Positions 1 through 5,550 of a stretch of 5,550 nucleotides of DNA are shown in pieces (the first letter of the stretch is position 1; each line of letters begins with the position of its first letter). Under the pieces are notes generated by a model. That model worked only from the letters and a program-made list of their open reading frames with translations. It did no database searches and was not told the DNA's origin. This stretch comes from Deltaproteobacteria bacterium (GTDB lineage: Bacteria > Desulfobacterota > Dissulfuribacteria > Dissulfuribacterales > QOAL01). The DNA lies in NCBI GenBank assembly GCA_027068235.1, contig JAMOUE010000430.1:1-5550 (forward strand), in the 5' to 3' direction. The position numbers were made by a program, and so were the translations under genes.

Positions 1-729
1 GTTTTTAAGACTCCTCACACCGACAAGATGGCAGCAGAAAAGATATTCACAGACATGAAAAAGCGCGGCATCAAAAAGGTAGCCCTTATCACAGGAAATG
101 GCGGCTTCGACAAGTCTGGCCGTGCCCAATGTCTGGCACTTGCACCAAAGTATGACATTGAGATTGTTGCAGATGAAAAATATGACAATGCTGACACTGA
201 TATGACAACTCAGCTCACCAAGATCAGGGCCACAGACGCCCAGGCAATAATCAACTTTGGCTTTGGAAAGGCTCCGGCCATTGTTGCCAAAAACATCAAG
301 CAGTTAGGAATCAAGCTGCCTGTATACGAGTCGCATGGAGTTGCATCAAAAAAATTCATAGAGCTGGCAGGAGATGCTGCAAATGGCATAAGGCTTCCTG
401 CAGCAGCCCTTATCGTTGCTGATCAGTTACCTGATGACGATCCACAGAAGAAGGTACTTCTGTCCTACAAGAAAAAGTTTGAAGAAAAATATGGCCCAGT
501 TTCAACATTTGGTGGCCATGCCTATGACGCACTTTTCATTACTGTTGAGGCAGTGAAAAGGGCTGGCGCCATAGACCGCTCTAAGATTCGTGATGAGATT
601 GAGAACACACACGGTTTTGTAGGAACAGGTGGCATCTTTAACATGAGCCCAACAGACCACCTTGGCCTCAGCCTCGATGCCTTCAAGATGATAGAGATAG
701 AAAACGGCAATTGGAAGCTACTTTATTAA
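1..729 (+). CDS. livK: Branched-chain/hydrophobic amino acid ABC transporter, periplasmic substrate-binding protein (LivK/LivJ type), 5'-truncated by window edge
   Basis: This is the C-terminal 242 residues of a type I periplasmic binding protein (Peripla_BP_6 / Leu-Ile-Val-binding family). It captures the substrate in the periplasm and delivers it to the LivH-LivM permease. The frame is open from base 1 and its first residues (VFKTPHTDK) already match the family, so the ATG at 28 is an internal Met and not the start. About 130-150 residues, including the signal peptide, should lie upstream. Visible family marks, numbered from the first codon here, are the inter-lobe stretch KKVALITGNGGFDKSG (about 25-40), GGHAYDALF (171-179) in the C-terminal lobe, and the terminal GFVGTGGIFNMSPTDH block (205-220), followed by the usual IENGNWKLLY end. 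The gene ends with TAA and is followed by a strong terminator and then livHMG. Family assignment is firm. The true ligand (Leu/Ile/Val, other amino acids, or amides/urea as in some paralogues) cannot be read from this fragment. Confidence 0.93.
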   Translation, partial: VFKTPHTDKMAAEKIFTDMKKRGIKKVALITGNGGFDKSGRAQCLALAPKYDIEIVADEKYDNADTDMTTQLTKIRATDAQAIINFGFGKAPAIVAKNIKQLGIKLPVYESHGVASKKFIELAGDAANGIRLPAAALIVADQLPDDDPQKKVLLSYKKKFEEKYGPVSTFGGHAYDALFITVEAVKRAGAIDRSKIRDEIENTHGFVGTGGIFNMSPTDHLGLSLDAFKMIEIENGNWKLLY

Positions 730-754
730 TATGTTTTTGATATAGCTCTTAAAC

Positions 755-799
755 ACCCCCGTTTCAGACCTCTGGACGGGGGTAATTTTTGCCCTTTTT
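755..799 (+). terminator. Rho-independent terminator between livK and livH, with an alternative second hairpin
   Basis: A perfect 8-bp stem pairs ACCCCCGT (755-762) with ACGGGGGT (776-783). Inside its loop, CAG (765-767) can also pair with CTG (772-774). A T5 tract (786-790) follows. A second hairpin can form from GGGTAA (780-785) and TTGCCC (789-794), with one G-U pair and a TTT loop, and it is followed directly by another T5 (795-799). The two share bases 780-783 and cannot form together. The position, 25 nt after the livK stop and before the membrane genes, suggests partial termination that keeps the binding protein in excess over the permease. The terminator is seen in the sequence; its strength is inferred. 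Confidence 0.88.
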
Positions 800-800
800 C

Positions 801-820
801 AAATTTAAATTTAAATTAAT
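801..820 (+). other. AT-only tract upstream of livH
   Basis: Just after the terminator, the unit AAATTT is repeated almost three times (801-817), inside a run of A and T only that extends to 822. It could serve as an upstream AT-rich element, a weak secondary promoter region or an unstructured spacer that keeps the livH ribosome site open. Nothing in it is a convincing -10/-35 pair. Confidence 0.4.
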
Positions 821-830
821 AACATTACAC

Positions 831-835
831 TGGAG
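831..835 (+). promoter_or_regulatory. Ribosome binding site of livH
   Basis: TGGAG lies 11 nt before the ATG at 847. The spacing is slightly long and the match modest. It still supports this start because the encoded N-terminus (MDQLLQFIISGLTVGSIYAL) begins where LivH proteins normally begin. Confidence 0.6.
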
Positions 836-846
836 AATTTTCCTCA

Positions 847-1719
847 ATGGACCAGCTACTGCAATTTATTATTAGCGGATTGACAGTTGGCTCCATCTAT
901 GCACTAGTCGCCCTGGGCTTTTCCATAATTTACAACGCATCAGACGTTGTGAACTTCGCTCAAGGCGAATTTGTCATGATTGGCGCCATGAGCGCTATTT
1001 TTATGCTAAAAGCAGGCTTTTCCTATCCTCTAGCCGCCTTTATAGCAATTGCAATCACAGCAGGGGTTGGCCTTGCCCTAGATAAGTTTGCCATTGAGCC
1101 TGCAAAAAACGCCACGGTAGTAAGCACCATAATCATCACCATTGGAGCATCTATATTTCTAAGAGGTGCTGCACTTCTGATATGGGGTAAAGAGATATAT
1201 GGCCTGCCTCCTTTTACAACCAACGAACCTATCAGGATAGGTAGTGCAACCATTCTGCCACAGAATCTATGGGTAATGGTTGGCACAGCCGTAACTGTGT
1301 TTGCAGTCAAATACTTTTTCGATCATACCAAGATGGGGAAGGCGATTCTGGCCTGTTCCTTTAATAAAAAGGCTGCATACCTTGTTGGCATAAATGTTAA
1401 GAGGATGCTGCTGGTCTCCTACGGCCTATCTGCTGCCTTAGGAGCTGCAGCAGGACTTCTTGTTACCCCTATCACCTTTATGTCTTACAATGCAGGTGTA
1501 ATGCTTGGCCTAAAGGGTTTTTGTGCCGCCATCCTTGGAGGTATGGGTAACTCCATGGGAGCCGTACTTGGTGGAATCCTTCTTGGAATAGTAGAGACTG
1601 TAGGTGCGGGTTTTATATCATCTGGTTACAAGGATGCCATTGCGTTTTTTGTCATTATGCTTGTGCTATTTGTAAAACCAAGCGGAATACTTGGAAAAGG
1701 AGAGGCAGAAAGAGTATGA
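847..1719 (+). CDS. livH: Branched-chain amino acid ABC transporter permease LivH
   Basis: This 290-residue integral inner-membrane protein is one half of the translocation channel of the Liv/HAAT importer, and its length is typical for LivH. The N-terminus has the classic GLTVGSIYALVALGFSIIY helix (11-29) followed by NFAQGEFVMIGA (36-47), a LivH hallmark. About eight hydrophobic segments follow. The cytoplasmic EAA-like loop that docks to the ATPase is GKAILACSFNKKAAYLVGI (164-182). The conserved C-terminal block LKGFCAAILGGMGNSMGAVLG starts at residue 222, and the protein ends with LFVKPSGILGKGEAERV. It overlaps livM by 4 nt (ATGA), which implies translational coupling. It probably depends on read-through of the terminator upstream or on a weak local promoter. 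A urea- or amide-type permease (UrtB) is the main alternative; UrtB is usually longer and sits beside other urt genes, so LivH fits better. Confidence 0.95.
   Translation: MDQLLQFIISGLTVGSIYALVALGFSIIYNASDVVNFAQGEFVMIGAMSAIFMLKAGFSYPLAAFIAIAITAGVGLALDKFAIEPAKNATVVSTIIITIGASIFLRGAALLIWGKEIYGLPPFTTNEPIRIGSATILPQNLWVMVGTAVTVFAVKYFFDHTKMGKAILACSFNKKAAYLVGINVKRMLLVSYGLSAALGAAAGLLVTPITFMSYNAGVMLGLKGFCAAILGGMGNSMGAVLGGILLGIVETVGAGFISSGYKDAIAFFVIMLVLFVKPSGILGKGEAERV
1698..1705 (+). promoter_or_regulatory. Ribosome binding site of livM inside the end of livH
   Basis: The purine run AGGAGAGG lies 10 nt before the livM ATG at 1716 and within the last codons of livH. Together with the ATGA overlap it supports the 1716 start and re-initiation by ribosomes finishing livH. 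Confidence 0.65.
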
Positions 1720-2672
1720 AAAGGCTTTCTGGATTTATCCTCTTTGCCACTATCTGCCTCATCTTACCTATAATCTTTCCAGACAACTATTATGTCACAG
1801 TTGTAGGGCTAACAATATTTATAAACATAATTCTTGCAGTCAGCCTAAATCTTCTGATGGGCTATGCTGGGCAGATATCCCTTGGCCATGCGGCCTTTTT
1901 TGGACTTGGCGCCTATTCATCTGCAATTCTTACCATCAAATACGGCCTCAATCCCTGGCTAGCTATGCTGGCTGGAGCAGCCTTTGTCGTGACACTTTCA
2001 TATGTATTATCTAGGCCAATTCTTAAATTAAAAGGCCATTACCTGGCAATGGCTACACTAGGCCTTGGCATTATTGTCCACATATTCTTTGTCCAGGCAG
2101 ACGAACTTACAGGCGGTCCAGATGGCATATCGGGGCTACCAACATTATCGTTTCTTGGACTTGCCATAGACTCAGACGTAAAATGGTACTTTGTCCTTTG
2201 CTCCTATATGCTTTTAAGTGTGCTATTTTCCCTAAACATTGCCGATTCTAGGGCAGGACGTGCCTTGTCTGCCGTACATGGAAGCGAGATAGCAGCACAG
2301 ATGATGGGCATAAACACGGCAAAGGTCAAGTCCCACATCTTTGTCTTTTCGGCCCTCATGGCCTCAATTGCAGGAAGCCTCTTTGCCCACCAGCAGGATT
2401 TTGTAAGCCCAGAGTCTTTCAGTTTCTTTTTCTCTATTGAACTTGTTACGATGGTAGTCCTTGGTGGCCTGGGCTCGACATTTGGCGCCGTCATAGGCGC
2501 ATTCATCCTCTCTATACTTCCAGAAGTTCTAATTGTATTTGAAGATTTTGAGGTGCTCATATTTGGAGCCATACTTATGGTTATCATGATCTTCTTGCCT
2601 GAAGGATTATTTGTCGCCCTAAAAAACAAGGTTGCTGCATTTCTAGCTGGCAGACAGGAGGGTAGTAAATAA
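1716..2672 (+). CDS. livM: Branched-chain amino acid ABC transporter permease LivM
   Basis: This 318-residue integral membrane protein is the partner of LivH in the translocation channel. The family signature GYAGQISLGHAAFFGLGAY is at 49-67, and the conserved periplasmic-side TGGPDGISGLP is at 132-142. The cytoplasmic ATPase-docking loop GRALSAVHGSEIAAQMMGI is at 181-199. The late block SIELVTMVVLGGLGSTFGAV and the ending IFLPEGLFVALKN are also typical. LivM proteins often have an extra N-terminal extension, as in E. coli (over 400 aa). This one is the short form common outside enterobacteria. It overlaps livH by 4 nt and livG by 1 nt (TAATG), so the three are almost certainly one translationally coupled unit. 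I see no sign of frameshift or missing segment. Confidence 0.95.
   Translation: MKRLSGFILFATICLILPIIFPDNYYVTVVGLTIFINIILAVSLNLLMGYAGQISLGHAAFFGLGAYSSAILTIKYGLNPWLAMLAGAAFVVTLSYVLSRPILKLKGHYLAMATLGLGIIVHIFFVQADELTGGPDGISGLPTLSFLGLAIDSDVKWYFVLCSYMLLSVLFSLNIADSRAGRALSAVHGSEIAAQMMGINTAKVKSHIFVFSALMASIAGSLFAHQQDFVSPESFSFFFSIELVTMVVLGGLGSTFGAVIGAFILSILPEVLIVFEDFEVLIFGAILMVIMIFLPEGLFVALKNKVAAFLAGRQEGSK
2656..2662 (+). promoter_or_regulatory. Strong ribosome binding site of livG inside the end of livM
   Basis: AGGAGGG is a near-perfect Shine-Dalgarno sequence, 9 nt before the livG ATG at 2672. It is the best ribosome site in the window and fixes the livG start, which shares one base with the livM stop. 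Confidence 0.8.
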
Positions 2673-3430
2673 TGGCCCTTCTGGAGGTAAAAAACCTAGA
2701 AAAACGCTTTGGAGGTCTAAAGGCCATATCGGATCTTAGTTTTTCTGTCCCTGAAAAAATGGTCTTTTCCATTATTGGCCCAAATGGTGCAGGAAAGACT
2801 ACCCTTTTCAACCTGCTTACAAACATATATACCCCAAGCTCTGGCTCTATCTTCTTTAAGGGACAGGAGATAACCAATCTTCCTCCTTTTAAAATAGCAC
2901 GGCTTGGCATCAGCAGAACCTTTCAGAATCTGCAAGTCTTTCTAAACATGAATGTCATAGAAAATGTTATGGTAGGCTGCCATCTAAGGTCAAAATCGGG
3001 CCTTATTGCATCTGCCCTTCGGCTGCCATCTGTTATTGCAGAAGAAAAAAATGTCAAACAGATGGCCTTTGAGGCATTGGAGTTTTGCGGGCTTTCTGAC
3101 TATGCAGACCGGCCTGCAGGAGGACTTCCTTATGGAATCTTGAAAAAGCTTGAAGTAGCCAGATCCCTTGCATCTAAACCAGAGCTACTTCTAATGGACG
3201 AACCTGCAGCAGGCTTAAACGATACGGAAACGGCAGAACTCTGCCAACTCATAAAAAGAATATGCGATTCTGGCATTACGGTGCTCCTGGTTGAGCACAA
3301 CATGAGCCTTGTAATGGAGATCTCCCAGACTGTACTGGTACTCAACTATGGTAAGCTACTGGCAGAAGGTACACCTGAAGAGATACAGAGAAATCCAGAG
3401 GTCATAGCCGCCTACCTTGGAGAAGGATGA
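2672..3430 (+). CDS. livG: Branched-chain amino acid ABC transporter ATP-binding protein LivG
   Basis: This 252-residue cytoplasmic ATPase powers uptake, normally as a heterodimer with LivF. Motifs in order: Walker A GPNGAGKTT (36-44), Q-loop SRTFQN with Gln85, LivG-type ABC signature GGLPYGILKKLEVAR (150-164), Walker B LLLMDEP (172-178) with catalytic Glu177, D-loop AAGLND (179-184) and switch His209 (VEHNM). The C-terminal tail AEGTPEEIQRNPEVIAAYLGEG is the BCA-transporter ATPase extension typical of LivG. The insert after the Q-loop (about 103-130) is longer than in LivF, which supports LivG over LivF. In the signature, the Gln usually found after LxYG is replaced by Ile (LPYGILKK). All catalytic residues are intact. 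Its expected downstream partner livF is absent here. Confidence 0.95.
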   Translation: MALLEVKNLEKRFGGLKAISDLSFSVPEKMVFSIIGPNGAGKTTLFNLLTNIYTPSSGSIFFKGQEITNLPPFKIARLGISRTFQNLQVFLNMNVIENVMVGCHLRSKSGLIASALRLPSVIAEEKNVKQMAFEALEFCGLSDYADRPAGGLPYGILKKLEVARSLASKPELLLMDEPAAGLNDTETAELCQLIKRICDSGITVLLVEHNMSLVMEISQTVLVLNYGKLLAEGTPEEIQRNPEVIAAYLGEG

Positions 3431-3457
3431 CCAACATCTAAAATAGACCATTGCCTC

Positions 3458-3486
3458 TTGGCATATCAGATGGAAAAGTATATGTT
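3458..3486 (+). promoter_or_regulatory. Candidate sigma70-type promoter for gltB
   Basis: TTGGCA (3458-3463, five of six to TTGACA) is separated by exactly 17 nt from TATGTT (3481-3486, four of six to TATAAT). Transcription would begin near 3493 and leave a leader of about 100 nt before the gltB ATG. An overlapping TATATG at 3479 has a poorer spacing of 15. It is the best pair I found in the intergenic region, but such matches also occur by chance. Confidence 0.4.
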
Positions 3487-3501
3487 TTCTTGCTGTCTGA
3501 A

Positions 3502-3511
3502 TGAATATTCA
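3502..3511 (+). repeat. 10-bp perfect palindrome in the gltB leader
   Basis: TGAATATTCA is its own reverse complement. It lies just after the predicted transcription start of the candidate promoter, a place where a dimeric repressor could bind. No regulator can be named from it. Confidence 0.35.
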
Positions 3512-3544
3512 CCCTGATTCTTCAAGCGAGACACGCTTTCAGGG
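3512..3544 (+). repeat. Bulged two-part hairpin in the gltB leader
   Basis: CCCTGA (3512-3517) pairs with TCAGGG (3539-3544), and AAGCG (3524-3528) pairs with CGCTT (3534-3538) around the loop AGACA. A six-base bulge TTCTTC (3518-3523) sits on the 5' side only, while the 3' strand is continuous. It has no T tract after it, so it is not an intrinsic terminator. It abuts the palindrome and ends 30 nt before the gltB ribosome site. It could be a leader RNA structure or an operator. Confidence 0.4.
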
Positions 3545-3574
3545 CCGGCTGAATGCCATAAAAATTTACATGAT

Positions 3575-3580
3575 AAGGAG
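3575..3580 (+). promoter_or_regulatory. Ribosome binding site of gltB
   Basis: AAGGAG lies 12 nt before the ATG at 3593. The frame upstream is open only back to a TGA at 3515 and holds no ATG, GTG or TTG, so 3593 is the only reasonable start despite the slightly long spacing. Confidence 0.7.
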
Positions 3581-3592
3581 AATCGGCTTCTT

Positions 3593-5550
3593 ATGGAAAC
3601 CTATAACAATCCCCGGGAAAGAGACGCTTGCGCAATTATAGCCTTTGTTGATAAGCGGGGCAGAAGCACCCACGCCAATATTGTAAAGACTATTGAGGCC
3701 CTTCAAAAGATGGGACATCGCTCCGGAGACATAGACGGAGAAGGAGATGGCTGTGGTATCCTTTGCGACATTCCCAGGAAAATATGGGCAAAGCGCCTAG
3801 ATAAGGCAGGACTCAGCCGGCACTTGGCTGACAGTAGAAGTTTTTTTGTAGGCCACTTTCTTCTTCCATGCTCAATTGTAAAGGATGAAAAGGCCGTTCT
3901 TGAAAAGATAAGAAACATCTTTGAAAAGGAATCCATAAAGATCCTTTTAGAGGTCAAAGGCAACACTAGGAACGAAGAACTTGGACCTCGTGCCCTTGCA
4001 GAGGCTCCCCTGTTCTGGCAGGTGGCAGGAATGCTCGACTTTTCCACCATTCAGGAGGCACAGAAAAGCCTTTTTATGATCCAGATGGAGATAGAAAAGG
4101 AGATACCAGAGATTCATATTGCCTCACTAAGTCCGGATTCAGTTGTTTACAAGCTGCGTGGAACGCCGGATCTCCTTCCACGGGTATTCCCTGAACTGAT
4201 GGACAAGGATTTGACATCTATCATAAGCCTTGGCCATAGCAGATACTCTACAAATACACTTCCTACCATGGAGCGTGCCCAGCCATTTTCTGTCCTGTGC
4301 CATAATGGAGAGATAAACACCATTGAAAGGCTAAGATCAATAGGCAGGATACTTGGTATCGAGCCTGTACCAGGCGGAAGCGACTCGCAAGACCTTAACC
4401 GTATCATCGAAGGTCTAATAAACATGTATCAGCTCGATCCAATGGAGGCCATTGAGATGGTCTTTCCTGCCATACATAGCGAGGTGGAATATTATGAAGA
4501 GGATCTGCAAAAGGTCTTTGACTTCTACCGCTGGTTTTTCCCAAGCTCTGCCCAAGGCCCGGCAGCAGTTGTCGCCAGATATGCCAACATCTGCATGGGA
4601 AGCGTTGATGCTCTTGGACTAAGGCCCCTTTGGTTTGGTGAAAGTGATTATGAATACTTTCTATCATCTGAAAAGGGTGTTGTTGACATAAAGAACACCA
4701 TGACAGATCCAATTCCTTTGGCTCCTGGGGAAAAGATTGCCATAGAGGCAAATCTGGGACAGAAGGCAAAGGTTTACAGACACACACAGTTTCAGGAAAG
4801 GCTTAAGGAACTCATGTTCCAGAGGAGGAGCAAACTTGCCTTGCTCGACGGCCTTGTAAGGTCTGACTCTGTAAAGGTAAAGGATTCTGTTGGTCTTGAA
4901 AAACTTGGGCTTGAGTTAAAGTCTTCAAACAAGGAATTTAAGGAACTCAACATACTTGGTGCCTTTGGATGGCAGAAGTATGACATGAATCTCAGAAAGC
5001 GTGTGGCCATTGAAGGCGTAGACATAATAGGCTCCATGGGTCATACCGGGCCATTGGCAGCACTTATGCCAGAGGCCCTACCAAATGCCTCTGAATTTTT
5101 TAAGGAAAACGTAGCAGTTGTTACCAACCCTGCAATAGACAGGGAAAGGGAGGCTGAACATTTTACTACAAGGGTAATCCTTGGAGACAAGCCGTGTTTG
5201 CTTGTAGAACAAGACAAGGCCCCGACAGGCCTTGAGATTCTTTGCCCATTGCTTTTAGACTATCAGGGGCTTGACGGCATTCTTGACAAAAAACAGGTAA
5301 ACGACCTTGCCAGAAATCATGGCTCTGTAGTTCTTGAAGATATTCTCTCATATTTTTCTGGAAACGGCCTCGATCCTACCAGGGTTAAAGTACTAAACTG
5401 CGTGTTTGCCCCTCAAAAAGGGCTTAAAAAACAGTTGGAGGCCCTATGCTCCGAGGCTACAGATGCTGTCGAAGATGGAGCAGTAATACTTCTTCTTGAT
5501 GACAGTAACGCATTTGTCCAGGATGAATGTTTCATAGATCCTGCACTTGC
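3593..5550 (+). CDS. gltB: Glutamate synthase large subunit (GltB-type), N-terminal part, cut by window end
   Basis: The frame runs 652 codons to the window edge without a stop. A full glutamate synthase large chain has about 1,500 residues, so the FMN/Fe-S and GXGXG domains lie beyond the window. The enzyme makes glutamate from glutamine and 2-oxoglutarate in the cytoplasm. Residues about 13-400 are the class II glutamine amidotransferase domain: candidate nucleophile Cys13 (ERDACAIIAF), MGHRSGDIDGEGDGCGIL (40-57), HSRYSTNT (215-222), HNGEIN (237-242, with Asn238/Gly239 as oxyanion residues), GGSDS (261-265) and ALGLRP (340-345). From about 450 the central domain begins: AFGWQKYDM (457-465), GSMGHTGPLAAL (480-491) and VVTNPAIDREREAEHF (509-524). 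Canonical GltB has Cys-Gly and about 36-42 propeptide residues; here it is Cys-Ala after only 12 residues. I see no frameshift. The divergence suggests a separate GltB clade; a GltB-like amidotransferase of changed specificity is possible but less likely. Confidence 0.9.
   Translation, partial: METYNNPRERDACAIIAFVDKRGRSTHANIVKTIEALQKMGHRSGDIDGEGDGCGILCDIPRKIWAKRLDKAGLSRHLADSRSFFVGHFLLPCSIVKDEKAVLEKIRNIFEKESIKILLEVKGNTRNEELGPRALAEAPLFWQVAGMLDFSTIQEAQKSLFMIQMEIEKEIPEIHIASLSPDSVVYKLRGTPDLLPRVFPELMDKDLTSIISLGHSRYSTNTLPTMERAQPFSVLCHNGEINTIERLRSIGRILGIEPVPGGSDSQDLNRIIEGLINMYQLDPMEAIEMVFPAIHSEVEYYEEDLQKVFDFYRWFFPSSAQGPAAVVARYANICMGSVDALGLRPLWFGESDYEYFLSSEKGVVDIKNTMTDPIPLAPGEKIAIEANLGQKAKVYRHTQFQERLKELMFQRRSKLALLDGLVRSDSVKVKDSVGLEKLGLELKSSNKEFKELNILGAFGWQKYDMNLRKRVAIEGVDIIGSMGHTGPLAALMPEALPNASEFFKENVAVVTNPAIDREREAEHFTTRVILGDKPCLLVEQDKAPTGLEILCPLLLDYQGLDGILDKKQVNDLARNHGSVVLEDILSYFSGNGLDPTRVKVLNCVFAPQKGLKKQLEALCSEATDAVEDGAVILLLDDSNAFVQDECFIDPAL

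Larger units (their letters stand above)
3431..3592 (+). other. Intergenic region between livG and gltB; no livF, no intrinsic terminator
   Basis: This 162-nt stretch holds no gene I can support. An ATG overlapping the livG stop (3427) closes after four codons (MTNI, TAA at 3439), so livF does not begin here, and no LivF-like motif is visible in any frame. There is no GC-rich hairpin with a T tract, so transcripts from the liv operon may run into gltB. The region contains the candidate promoter, palindrome and bulged hairpin listed separately. Confidence 0.7.

Noticed and set aside
28..729. ATG at 28 as the true start of the binding protein
   Set aside because: The frame is open to base 1 and the residues before this Met match the family. 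The resulting protein would also lack its signal peptide and much of its N-terminal lobe, so it is an internal Met of a gene cut by the window.
789..817. Promoter TTGCCC-N17-TAAATT in front of livH
   Set aside because: Each box matches only four of six, the -35 lies within the terminator hairpin and the -10 falls in an AT-only tract where such matches are expected by chance.
1691..2014. A 107-codon + strand open frame starting with TTG across the livH/livM junction
   Set aside because: Its protein is rich in Cys, Trp and His with no family resemblance, and it runs out of frame through the clearly recognisable livM.
2204..2629. Long minus-strand open frames opposite livH, livM, livG and gltB
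   Set aside because: They are antisense shadows. Their products are rich in Ser, Arg and Pro, resemble no known family and lie opposite well-conserved coding sequence. I see no ribosome site or spacing suggesting real genes.
3427..3441. ATGA overlap at the end of livG as the start of livF
   Set aside because: The frame stops after four codons (MTNI) and no Walker A or other LivF motif is visible in any frame before gltB.
3451..3464. Small hairpin TGCC-TCTT-GGCA as a terminator after livG
   Set aside because: The stem has only 4 bp and no T tract follows.
3431..3592. Sigma54 promoter or known glutamine riboswitch upstream of gltB
   Set aside because: I found no TGGCAC-N5-TTGC element on either strand (the TGGCA at 3459 lacks a TTGC at the right distance) and none of the conserved core of the glutamine riboswitch motifs that I can recall.

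Overview
The window reads as an ordinary, compact bacterial chromosome segment with every gene on the + strand. Two neighbouring units deal with amino acids and nitrogen. The first is most of a branched-chain/hydrophobic amino acid ABC uptake operon of the Liv (HAAT) family. The second is the 5' part of a large glutamate synthase gene. A periplasmic-type binding protein suggests a Gram-negative or otherwise diderm host. By eye the base composition is in the mid-40s % GC, with frequent ATA, AGG/AGA and CTT codons in all five genes. The protein styles (a binding protein tail of the FVGTGGIFNMSP type, a LivG carrying LPYGxxKKLEVAR, and a divergent glutamate synthase opening ERDACAIIAF) remind me of anaerobic Desulfobacterota and similar lineages. 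That placement is an impression, not a demonstration.

Layout: 1-729 is the C-terminal part of a LivK-type substrate-binding protein whose start lies before the window. Positions 755-799 hold a strong intrinsic terminator with an unusual second, mutually exclusive hairpin. Positions 847-1719 (livH), 1716-2672 (livM) and 2672-3430 (livG) form a tightly packed block with 4-nt and 1-nt overlaps, so they are very probably translationally coupled. Positions 3431-3592 are a 162-nt intergenic region holding a candidate promoter, a 10-bp palindrome and a bulged hairpin. Positions 3593-5550 are the N-terminal ~652 residues of a glutamate synthase large subunit, cut by the window end.

How the parts work together: the binding protein captures the substrate in the periplasm, LivH and LivM form the inner-membrane channel, and LivG is one of the two usual ATPases. 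The terminator after livK probably gives more binding protein than membrane complex, a common arrangement for ABC importers. The second ATPase, livF, normally follows livG but is absent here. The next gene is glutamate synthase, which moves the amide nitrogen of glutamine onto 2-oxoglutarate to make the glutamate used as amino donor in branched-chain amino acid transamination. The metabolic link is plausible but not proven by adjacency.

I see no mobile element, CRISPR array, RNA gene or clearly novel system. The points worth a second look are the missing livF, the overlapping terminator hairpins, the structured leader of gltB and the divergent active-site N-terminus of the glutamate synthase.
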